The translations under genes were made by a program, and so were the position numbers. 60,159 bases of DNA. Source: Enterococcus raffinosus. Its GTDB lineage: Bacteria; Bacillota; Bacilli; Lactobacillales; Enterococcaceae. The stretch lies in NCBI RefSeq assembly GCF_018917525.1, contig NZ_JAHLOS010000029.1:1-60159 (forward strand), read 5' to 3'. Each line of letters opens with the position of its first letter. Position 1 is the stretch's first letter. Positions 53,502 through 60,159 of this stretch are shown here, piece by piece. The notes under the pieces were generated by a model, which made no database searches, had not been told where the DNA came from, and worked only from the letters and a program-made list of their open reading frames with translations.

Positions 53502-55943
53502 TTACAATACATGCTCGGTCCGTTCAATAATGTCATCTTGGGTTGCTTTTGATAAGACATTGAAGAAAGCAGAATAGCCGGCAACGCGAACGATTAAGTC
53601 ACGATGCTTCTCAGGATGTTTTTGCGCATCGATCAATGTTTCTCTAGAGACGACATTGTATTGAATGTGGTATCCGTGCAATTTATTAAAGAAGGCGCGA
53701 AGCAGCATGATCAATTTTTGCTTGTCTTCTTCTTTGGCTAACGTTTGAGGATTGACTTTTTGATTGAGCAAGACACCGCCAATGATTTCCTCTGTTCTAA
53801 GCTTAGAAACTGATTTAAGTACGGAAGTCGGACCGTTTTTATCCATATTATGCGATGGCGAGCAGCCTTCAGCTAAAGGCACCCATGCATTACGACCATC
53901 CGGTGTAGCCATCGTTCCTTTTCCTTGCCCGACATTCGCTGAAATCGATGACGTTCCAGAATAACGCGTACCGCCGATTGGTCCGCGGCCAAAACGGGTA
54001 CTTGGATATTTTTTGACTTCTTCGATATAGCTGTCATAAGCTTTTGTCACTAGCTGATCGGTATAGTCATCATCGTTCCCATATTTTGGAACTTCGTTTA
54101 AGATCATTTGTTGGATCTCTTGACTACGTTCACTGGCATAATCCGTCATCAACGCTTCCCAAAGTTCTTCTCGCGTAACTTTTTGCTCTTCATAAACGAG
54201 CTTTTTAATCGCTGCCAGGGAATCCGCTAAGTTGGCAATCCCAACCTGAAGGCCTGAAATAAAGTCATAAACGGCTCCGCCTTCTTTCAATGTCTTCCCT
54301 CGACCGATACAGTCTTCTGTTAGTGCAGAACACAAAACATCTGGGACTTCTCGTTCAAGGCCAATATCAATGGCATTTTCTACGATGACACTCATGCGAG
54401 TTAATTCACGTACGGTCTTATCCCAAGCGTCCTGCAGCTCTTCAAAGGACTTCATCTCTTTGAAATGACCATAACCTTTAACAAAACGTTTACCAGAAAC
54501 CGGGTCAATCCCGTCATTCATCGCAATCATTAAGATTTTAGGGAAGTTCATGTAGCTCATTCCGGTACAGCGATAGCCCCATTTACCTGGAACCGCCGTT
54601 TCGACACAGCCGATTGCACTATAATCATAGGCATCTTCTTCTGTGACACCGATTTTTTCAAATGAAGGGATGATGATTTCATCATTGTTAAAAGCAGGCA
54701 TCCCAAAGCCTAGCTTCATAACCTCGATACATTCATTCATAAAGTTATTATCTAAACCTGAATGATAACGAACCGTTAAGTTAGGCTGCGGCAATTTTGT
54801 TTGCGCAACACTTCGAAGGACAAGATAAGATAACTTATTTACGGCATCCTTCTTATCCCGCGTTTGGCCGCCAATGGTCACATTTTGATACAAGGGACTG
54901 CCTGCACTGCTGAAGGTATGTGCTTGGCTTCTTACTTTATTGACGGTTAGTGTTTTGATCCAAAGGTTGGTTAACAGTTCAACTGCCTTCGCTTCAGTAA
55001 TGGCGCCTTTTTCTAGATCAGATTTCAAATATGGATACATATATTGATCGAAGCGTCCGTAAGAAAGCGAATGACCATTTGATTCAATTTGTAAGATCAA
55101 TTGAATAAACCAAACTGATTGTACTGCTTCTTGGAAGGTTTCCGCCGGCTGATTGGGAACTTTTGCACAAATACGGCTAATCTCTAACAGCTCCGCTTTT
55201 CTTTCCGGTGTCGCTGTTTCGGCCAGCTGTTTTGCTAAGGCAGAGAAACGTTCTGCGTAGGTTTGAACCGCATCTAATACGATCAAAATTGCATTGTAAA
55301 ATTGGTATTTATCAATGCTTTCCGGCTCTGTCAGATCTAGGTTCGCTTTTTCTTGCAAGGTCCGTTTGCGATAGCCTTCCAAGCCAACTTCTAAAACAGT
55401 CCGATAATCCACGGCTAGGTGGGCATCGCCAGAATTCATCTTTCCTTCCATTCCGAAGAAGCCCGTTTCCATAAATACAGAAACTTCATCAGGCAGTAAG
55501 CAGCCCGCTTTTGCTCGTAAATTATTGTTTTCCCAGAAAGGCGCGATCGAACGTAAATCCTCTTTGGTCTTTTCAGTTATATAGAAGACATCGCCATCAC
55601 GTTTTTCAAATAGATCAAGTTCGTTTAACACAAATTCCATCGTATATTCTGGAAAAATCGGTGCATCCTTGTTGGAGGCTGCTTGATTTCCGACGATCAA
55701 GGTTTCATCTTCAATGTAAATCGACATTTTTTCTAAAATATTCTTCAGCATTAAGGCACGCTTCATGACGTTTGTCTGATGTTGGTTTTCCTTATAGGCT
55801 TCAGTAGCTAATAATGCGCGTTCTGCACAAATATAAGGTTTCTTGGTTAACACGGATTCCCGATACTGGTTCATACGGTTGGTTAAATAGCCGAAATACG
55901 GTTGACTGCTTGCACTTTCCCGTTCTTTTGTTTGAATCGTCAT
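53502..55943 (-). CDS. Glycyl radical enzyme (PflD/YbiW-like)
   Basis: This 813-residue oxygen-sensitive enzyme holds its radical on Gly789 (RVAGYSAFF) and has one active-site Cys446 in AIGCVETAVPGKWGYR. Pyruvate formate-lyase has two adjacent Cys; the single Cys with Glu two residues on (C-x-E) is typical of the dehydratase/eliminase branch (glycerol, diol, choline). PflD/YbiW-type proteins are often misnamed formate acetyltransferase; a sugar-derivative eliminase activity is more likely. The gene is preceded by CAGGAGG. The activase (56980) is divergent past a DeoR gene; the operator-like GTTTCGTxCGTAA occurs before both. Confidence 0.9.
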   Translation of the reverse strand: MTIQTKERESASSQPYFGYLTNRMNQYRESVLTKKPYICAERALLATEAYKENQHQTNVMKRALMLKNILEKMSIYIEDETLIVGNQAASNKDAPIFPEYTMEFVLNELDLFEKRDGDVFYITEKTKEDLRSIAPFWENNNLRAKAGCLLPDEVSVFMETGFFGMEGKMNSGDAHLAVDYRTVLEVGLEGYRKRTLQEKANLDLTEPESIDKYQFYNAILIVLDAVQTYAERFSALAKQLAETATPERKAELLEISRICAKVPNQPAETFQEAVQSVWFIQLILQIESNGHSLSYGRFDQYMYPYLKSDLEKGAITEAKAVELLTNLWIKTLTVNKVRSQAHTFSSAGSPLYQNVTIGGQTRDKKDAVNKLSYLVLRSVAQTKLPQPNLTVRYHSGLDNNFMNECIEVMKLGFGMPAFNNDEIIIPSFEKIGVTEEDAYDYSAIGCVETAVPGKWGYRCTGMSYMNFPKILMIAMNDGIDPVSGKRFVKGYGHFKEMKSFEELQDAWDKTVRELTRMSVIVENAIDIGLEREVPDVLCSALTEDCIGRGKTLKEGGAVYDFISGLQVGIANLADSLAAIKKLVYEEQKVTREELWEALMTDYASERSQEIQQMILNEVPKYGNDDDYTDQLVTKAYDSYIEEVKKYPSTRFGRGPIGGTRYSGTSSISANVGQGKGTMATPDGRNAWVPLAEGCSPSHNMDKNGPTSVLKSVSKLRTEEIIGGVLLNQKVNPQTLAKEEDKQKLIMLLRAFFNKLHGYHIQYNVVSRETLIDAQKHPEKHRDLIVRVAGYSAFFNVLSKATQDDIIERTEHVL

Positions 55944-55956
55944 CTCTAGCCCTCCT

Positions 55957-55990
55957 GTTTCGTTCGTAACTCATATATTATTCTTTCGAA
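55957..55990. promoter_or_regulatory. DeoR-type operator upstream of the glycyl radical enzyme
   Basis: GTTTCGTTCGTAA (55957-55969) is followed by ATATATTATTCTTTCGAA. The same GTTTCGTxCGTAA-ATATATTAT-CGAA order occurs at 56901-56930 before the activase gene, with the DeoR gene between them. Confidence 0.6.
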
Positions 55991-56046
55991 GTAATCGTAT
56001 CACGCTTTTGTAAAATCAGTCAATATGAAGTAGGGATATTCAAAAC

Positions 56047-56078
56047 AAAAAAAAGAACTGCACATTTGTGCAATTCTT
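56047..56078 (-). terminator. Terminator of the DeoR gene
   Basis: Minus strand: AAGAATTGCACA and TGTGCAGTTCTT arms around a few bases, then a run of T. Confidence 0.75.
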
Positions 56079-56084
56079 GAATAC

Positions 56085-56831
56085 TTACTTCACAGTGATG
56101 ACGTCGACCTTGTTTTCATTTAAGAAATCGCGGGTGGATTCTTCAATCCCAGCATCGGTAAAAACCTTGCTAATCTCATGAAACCCAAACTCAGAAACAA
56201 CGCCATTTTGGGTAAATTTGCTGGAATCCGTTAAGACAATCGTGTGCTTCGCCGCGGTTGCTAAGGTTCTAGTTGTGTCGCATCTCGTGATATCGCTACC
56301 TGTAAACCCTCGCTTCAGATCAAAACCATCGATCCCCACAAATAGCTTATCCACGTAAAACTCACTGATCACTTGCTTCACTAATGGTCCGACATTGACC
56401 TGAGAATCCTTTTGATACTCGCCACCGATTAAGATCACCTTCACAGAATCCGCTTTTCTGATATAAGAAGCAATAAAACATGAATTCGTAATGATCGTAA
56501 TATCGTTTCGATTGAAAGCTAATTCTTCCGCTAACAGCGCACAGGTAGAGCCTGATTCGATCATGACCACGTCGCCGTCATCAACGATTTTACTGGCTTC
56601 TAAGGCAATTTTTCGTTTTAAATCGTAATTTTGCGCCAATCTATAGTTGATATCATCCATATTATTTAATAAAGCAAACCCGTGCTGGCGATGTAAAAGG
56701 CCTCGTGATTCTAATTTATCGAGATCTTTTCTAATGGTTACTTTCGACACGTTTAGTAATTCTGAAAGTTCATTTACTTCAATTTTTTTCTTTTGGCTTA
56801 CTATCGAAATAATTTCTTCTTCCCTTGTCAT
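56085..56831 (-). CDS. DeoR/GlpR-family transcriptional regulator
   Basis: The 248-residue protein has the DeoR helix-turn-helix (EVNELSELLNVSKVTIRKDLDKLESRGLL, in two parts, about residues 15-43, then HRQHGFA) and a sugar-phosphate domain (VMIESGSTCALLAEEL; ITIITNS; DKLFVGIDGFDLKRGFT). I start at ATG 56831 (AAAGGAGG six bases upstream). It lies between the glycyl radical enzyme and the divergent activase, and probably controls both through the shared operators. A phosphorylated sugar effector would fit a sugar-related glycyl radical enzyme. Confidence 0.9.
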   Translation of the reverse strand: MTREEEIISIVSQKKKIEVNELSELLNVSKVTIRKDLDKLESRGLLHRQHGFALLNNMDDINYRLAQNYDLKRKIALEASKIVDDGDVVMIESGSTCALLAEELAFNRNDITIITNSCFIASYIRKADSVKVILIGGEYQKDSQVNVGPLVKQVISEFYVDKLFVGIDGFDLKRGFTGSDITRCDTTRTLATAAKHTIVLTDSSKFTQNGVVSEFGFHEISKVFTDAGIEESTRDFLNENKVDVITVK

Positions 56832-56900
56832 AGTCAACCTCCTTTATCCCTTTTAGATTACCATATTTCCTATCACGCAACAATATTTTATAACTATTTA

Positions 56901-56930
56901 GTTTCGTACGTAATATATTATATTTACGAA
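56901..56930. promoter_or_regulatory. DeoR-type operator between DeoR and activase genes
   Basis: GTTTCGTACGTAA followed by TATATTAT and TTTACGAA. TTCGTA (56903-56908) and TACGAA (56925-56930) form an inverted repeat. It resembles the site at 55957-55990. Confidence 0.6.
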
Positions 56931-56979
56931 TACAATATTATTTGCTAAAATACAAATGAGCAACGAAAGGAGTCTTACC

Positions 56980-57756
56980 ATGAAAGACAAAGCCTGTATC
57001 TTTAATATCCAAAAATTTAGTATTCATGATGGTCCAGGTATCCGAACCGTCGTATTTTTCAAAGGCTGCCCGTTGAAATGCTACTGGTGTTCAAATCCTG
57101 AGTCACAAGATGGCAAGCCAGAAAATATGTGGGATAACCAAAAGAAAGCTGTCACTACAGTTGGTGAATACAAAACCTTAGACGAAATCATTGATGAAGT
57201 GATGAAGGATGAACCGTTCTATGAAGAGTCTGGCGGCGGGGTCACCTTGTCTGGTGGCGAAGTCCTTTATCAGGCAGAGTTCGCCACCGAATTGCTTAGA
57301 CAGTTAAAAGAAAAGGGTATTCATACTGCCAGTGAAACAACGGGATTCGCTAGATCCGAAGTCTTTAAAAAATATATTGAACAAGTCGATATCTTATACT
57401 TTGATGTGAAGCACCATAATGAAGACGAACATAAAAAAGGAACGGGAGTATCGTTGAAGCCTATTTTGAATAATTTAACCTACGCCCACAACGAACATCC
57501 GAATCTAGTAGTAAGAATCCCAGTCATCCCGAACTATAATGACGGAGAAGAAAATGCTGAAGCGTTTGCTCAGCTCTTTAATCAGATGGGGATCACTACT
57601 GTCGAGCTGCTGCCTTTTCATCAGTTTGGAGAAAAGAAATACGACTATCTTGAACGAGAGTACACGATGCACGATATCCCTCAGCTTCATACGGAAGATT
57701 TGGATTACTTTAAAGCGATCTTTGAAGCGCATCAGATTGCTTGTTCAGTTCATTAA
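56980..57756 (+). CDS. Glycyl radical enzyme activating protein (radical SAM)
   Basis: This 258-residue radical SAM enzyme generates the glycyl radical on its partner. The [4Fe-4S] cluster Cys are Cys30, Cys34 and Cys37 (GCPLKCYWC); SGGGVTLSGGEVL is the SAM-binding glycine motif. Most activases of the dehydratase branch have an extra ferredoxin-like insert with more Cys; none is seen, so it has the short, PFL-activase-like form. ATG 56980 has AAAGGAG upstream. It is divergent from DeoR, and probably serves the enzyme at 53502. Confidence 0.92.
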   Translation: MKDKACIFNIQKFSIHDGPGIRTVVFFKGCPLKCYWCSNPESQDGKPENMWDNQKKAVTTVGEYKTLDEIIDEVMKDEPFYEESGGGVTLSGGEVLYQAEFATELLRQLKEKGIHTASETTGFARSEVFKKYIEQVDILYFDVKHHNEDEHKKGTGVSLKPILNNLTYAHNEHPNLVVRIPVIPNYNDGEENAEAFAQLFNQMGITTVELLPFHQFGEKKYDYLEREYTMHDIPQLHTEDLDYFKAIFEAHQIACSVH

Positions 57757-57765
57757 AAATTGAAA

Positions 57766-57810
57766 AGCCCACTAGTATAACGATCGAAACATCGCTTGTA
57801 CTAGTGGGCT
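57766..57810. terminator. Bidirectional terminator (activase / Fic)
   Basis: AGCCCACTAGTA and TACTAGTGGGCT are perfect 12-bp arms around a 21-base loop between two converging genes. Confidence 0.75.
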
Positions 57811-57816
57811 ATATAA

Positions 57817-58425
57817 TTACAGATCTTCCGTCTTAAACTCCGTATACCCCTCATAATAATAACTAGCATCGATCCCTTTAAAATAGGTTTCATGATCAGC
57901 AATTTTGTCAGTCAAAGCAGGTCTCAATAGCTCTTTGATGGGAAGATCATTCACCGGACTCATGATCATTGCTGAAAGATATTGATCCTTGTCTACCTCG
58001 TTCCAGTCTACCATCTTTCCTATTTCTTTCTTCAGTATCTGGTCTAACCAAATTCTAGTGGCGCGACCGTTGCCTTCTCTAAAGGGGTGAGCAATGTTCA
58101 TCTCTACATATTTTTCAATAATTTGCTCGTAATTCGTCTGTTCGAGCTTCTCAATTTCTTTCAAGGCGGGTTCAAGATATAGCACTGGCGCAAATCGAAA
58201 CTGGCCTTTGGCTAAATCAACCTCTCGGATTTTCCCCGCAAAAGGATAAATATCTTGAAACAGATAATGATGAATTTGAGCCAGTCCTTTAAAGGTGCCT
58301 ACATCAAACGAATCAATGACATTCTTTTCTACGAGTTCTTTTGCTCTGGTTTTTGTTGTTCTTTCTTCAATTCTGGCAAGTTCAGCCTGATTGTCTATAC
58401 CTAGTAAGTTTTCCAAAATAGCCAT
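57817..58425 (-). CDS. Class III Fic/DOC-family AMPylase
   Basis: The 202-residue Fic protein has the full catalytic motif HPFREGNGR (His113 onward), so it should move AMP to a protein hydroxyl. The C-terminal SYYYEG (residues 188-193) matches the S-x3-E-G inhibitory motif of class III Fic proteins, in which self-inhibition is built in; that explains why no antitoxin gene is nearby. Target unknown. AGAGGTG precedes the ATG. It lies 144 bases downstream of arcA on the same strand. Confidence 0.9.
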   Translation of the reverse strand: MAILENLLGIDNQAELARIEERTTKTRAKELVEKNVIDSFDVGTFKGLAQIHHYLFQDIYPFAGKIREVDLAKGQFRFAPVLYLEPALKEIEKLEQTNYEQIIEKYVEMNIAHPFREGNGRATRIWLDQILKKEIGKMVDWNEVDKDQYLSAMIMSPVNDLPIKELLRPALTDKIADHETYFKGIDASYYYEGYTEFKTEDL

Positions 58426-58569
58426 AACTCGTTCACCTCTTCCAAAATCATTAAAGACTTGCCTCTATTGGTTTATTCATTATATCACTTATTATTTAGA
58501 CCTATATCGTTCAAGGTTTTAAGTACTCGATTTAAATTATCATAAACATCCGTCCTTCGTGCAATAACC

Positions 58570-59766
58570 TCACCTATCCCTAACAAACGGCATACTCATA
58601 CAGCGTGGGCCGCCGCGACCGCGAACGAGTTCGCTTCCTGGGATTGTGTTTATTTTGACGCCGGCTTCTTTTAATTTCTTATTCGTGATCGTGTTCCGGT
58701 CGTAGACGATCACTTCGCCAGGGGCGATCGCTAAGGTGTTCGCGCCATCGTTCCATTGTTCCCGAGCAGCTGCGGTAATGTCGTTGCCGCCGCAGCGAAT
58801 TAGCTCTACGGACGGCAGATCGAGATAGCGGCACAGAATGTTTTCTAACGTATCCTTTTCTTCACTGATTGTCACTTTTTGATTTGCTTTGATTAGTGAA
58901 TAGACCGCCAAATCTCCTTCGATCTCGGGATGAATCGTAAATTTATCCTGATCCACCATCGTAAAGACGGTATCTAGGTGCATGAATTTCCGTTCTTCGC
59001 CAATATTGAAGGCCAATACCTGCTCAAAGCTTAGCTCCGCTTCAAAAATGCGGGCGGCTAATTTTTTGATGGATTCCATGTCGGTTCTTTGGGAAATTCC
59101 CACAGCCAATACTTTACTTGAAAGCACCAACACATCTCCGCCTTCAAGTCTCGTACTATCTTCACGATCGTACAGCAGCTTCACAGGATTCTGCGCAAAC
59201 ATGGGGTGATGGTTGAAAATATACTTGGCATACAAAGTCTCTCTGCGACGGGTTTCAGCATACATTTTGTTCAGTGCGATGCTGCTTCCGATCGTTGAGA
59301 AGGGATCGCGAGTAAAATACAAGTTCGGCATTGGATCAATATAAAAAGGTGACACCTCATCCATCCTGTCAGACAGCTGATTTCTTTTCAACCCTGCCAT
59401 CGTATGATCAATAAACATGCGGTTATCCTTAATAGCTGAAAAATAGTCCGTAATTTCTTTACGAATATCATCATCAGTGATGAAGGCTTCATCTAAGTAT
59501 TCCTGTAAAAATTTCTGCTTAATGCCGTCACTTGTTAAGGACTCTGCAGCTAAATCTTCCAAGTAGAGCACATCAACGCCTTTTGAGCGAAGGGTATCCG
59601 CAAATAGATCGTGCTCCATTCTCGCCTGATCAAGAAATGGGATGTCGTCAAACAACAGCTGCTCCAAATAATCAGGCATTAAGTTCTCCAGTTCCTGTCC
59701 AGGCCGATGCAGAAGCACTTGTTTCAATGGACCGATTTCCGAAAAAACATGGATTGGTTTCTTCAT
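58570..59766 (-). CDS. arcA: Arginine deiminase
   Basis: The 398-residue enzyme converts arginine to citrulline plus ammonia. Seen are [15 protein letters not shown] at the N-terminus, [19 protein letters not shown] with the catalytic His, and [12 protein letters not shown] near the C-terminus with catalytic Cys389. Length is typical. In enterococci arcA is normally followed by arcB, arcC and arcD; here a Fic gene follows, so this is a stand-alone arcA or part of a split locus. GGAAG is the ribosome site. A cre-like match lies 25 bases before the start. Confidence 0.95.
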   Translation of the reverse strand: MKKPIHVFSEIGPLKQVLLHRPGQELENLMPDYLEQLLFDDIPFLDQARMEHDLFADTLRSKGVDVLYLEDLAAESLTSDGIKQKFLQEYLDEAFITDDDIRKEITDYFSAIKDNRMFIDHTMAGLKRNQLSDRMDEVSPFYIDPMPNLYFTRDPFSTIGSSIALNKMYAETRRRETLYAKYIFNHHPMFAQNPVKLLYDREDSTRLEGGDVLVLSSKVLAVGISQRTDMESIKKLAARIFEAELSFEQVLAFNIGEERKFMHLDTVFTMVDQDKFTIHPEIEGDLAVYSLIKANQKVTISEEKDTLENILCRYLDLPSVELIRCGGNDITAAAREQWNDGANTLAIAPGEVIVYDRNTITNKKLKEAGVKINTIPGSELVRGRGGPRCMSMPFVRDR

Positions 59767-59790
59767 AAATTCTTCCCCTTCCTCTCACTA

Positions 59791-59804
59791 TGTACGCGGT
59801 TTCA
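59791..59804. promoter_or_regulatory. cre-like site upstream of arcA
   Basis: TGTACGCGGTTTCA matches TGNAANCGNWNNCA at all fixed positions but one. Carbon-catabolite control of arginine deiminase through CcpA is known in lactic acid bacteria, so the site is plausible. Confidence 0.45.
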
Positions 59805-59841
59805 ATTAAAAGCAGAATCTTCGCTACTCAAAAAAGAATGC

Positions 59842-60132
59842 CTAACCAAAGTATAGATGAGAATCACAGATAATCCAAGTTCCCTGCTGTTGCAAAAAGA
59901 AAAGAGCCTCGAAAGACTCTTTAGTACAAAATATCCAATTATCTGAAAAGCGCAGAATGGCTCCGATCAATGTTCCTTTTCGACAGTTATTTGCTAATGA
60001 TTCGGCTGACTTCCACCATATTGTAAATGGCGGTAGTAAAATGGTTCTTTCCAGTGTTAGTTGATTTCCAAGTCCGACTTTGGTAATAATAATATAAAAA
60101 CTAGAACGGAGTCGTCGAAACTTTGGATGAAC
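59842..60132 (-). other. Open frame of 96 codons at the right edge, unassigned
   Basis: The minus strand is open from 60132 to a TAG at 59842 (for example ERTILLPPFTIWWKSAESLA mid-frame) but has no ATG, no ribosome site and crosses the terminator at 59901-59922. It may be chance, or the tail of a decayed or mobile sequence. Nothing else is seen in 59930-60159. Confidence 0.25.
59901..59925 (-). terminator. Terminator-like hairpin upstream of arcA
   Basis: Minus strand: AAAGAGTC and GGCTCTTT arms, then TTCTTTTTG. It would end a minus-strand transcript coming from beyond the window's right end. Confidence 0.55.
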
Positions 60133-60159
60133 TTATAAAATTACTAGATACCCATCTAC

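Noticed and set aside
53502-55943. Pyruvate formate-lyase
   Set aside because: The active site has a single Cys followed by Glu, not the adjacent Cys pair.

Overview
The window looks like a chromosomal segment of an Enterococcus-type lactic acid bacterium (Bacillota, Lactobacillales). Pointers are the low GC, AGGAGG-type ribosome binding sites, a phosphoketolase, three sugar PTS transporters (one beta-glucoside, two mannose-family), arginine deiminase, CcpA-type cre sites, a sortase-anchored surface protein and a class III Fic protein. It is mostly accessory metabolism: short operons, each beside its own regulator. No rRNA, tRNA, CRISPR array or replication origin was seen.

Region by region. 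(1) 0.1-2.0 kb: an acyl carrier protein divergent from a holo-ACP synthase and a phosphate acyltransferase, probably one acyl-ACP/acyl-phosphate unit. (2) 2.3-4.5 kb: two hypothetical proteins and a degenerate triosephosphate-isomerase-like protein. (3) 5.0-7.8 kb: phosphoketolase and nucleoside diphosphate kinase. (4) 7.9-11.0 kb: a YjbQ / TIM-paralogue / class II aldolase operon, divergent from a SorC-type regulator with two operator-like palindromes between them. (5) 11.1-16.7 kb: a three-gene island (AAA ATPase, subtilisin-like protease, DUF4365 nuclease-like protein) matching the IetAS anti-phage system plus an extra gene. It is flanked by a 187-bp direct duplication of the 3' end of the SorC gene, so it appears to have entered at that gene end. 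(6) 17-24 kb: a RibD-like reductase, an MFS exporter, and a beta-glucoside PTS operon whose 6-phospho-beta-glucosidase has an in-frame TGA at codon 9, with a divergent RpiR regulator and a cre site. (7) 24-31.6 kb: a LysR-linked oxidoreductase operon, an AraC regulator divergent from an EamA transporter, and a YczE-like membrane protein. (8) 31.7-33.6 kb: decayed IS3-family remnants. (9) 33.7-40.5 kb: a mannose-family PTS with a KDPG-type aldolase and a 2-hydroxyacid dehydrogenase, divergent from a LevR-like regulator that seems to lack its sigma-54 and phospho-acceptor motifs. (10) 40.6-45 kb: a redox/ADP-ribosylation cluster (Zn-type macrodomain, class M sirtuin, flavin-type protein, two NmrA-like reductases, Rrf2 regulator). 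(11) 45.4-49.9 kb: a second mannose-family PTS with a Gfo/Idh/MocA dehydrogenase and an RpiR regulator. (12) 50-60 kb: a MucBP-type surface protein with a YPSTG sorting motif, a serine hydrolase, a glycyl radical enzyme with its activase and DeoR regulator, Fic, and arginine deiminase.

The strongest candidate for something unusual is region 5: a defence cassette with no recombinase of its own, sitting between two diverged but still functional-looking copies of a regulator's 3' end. Other good leads are the sirtuin/macrodomain pair without its usual lipoyl-protein partners, the pseudo-LevR regulator, and the ACP/AcpS/Pta unit. All names come from reading sequence motifs; no database search was run.
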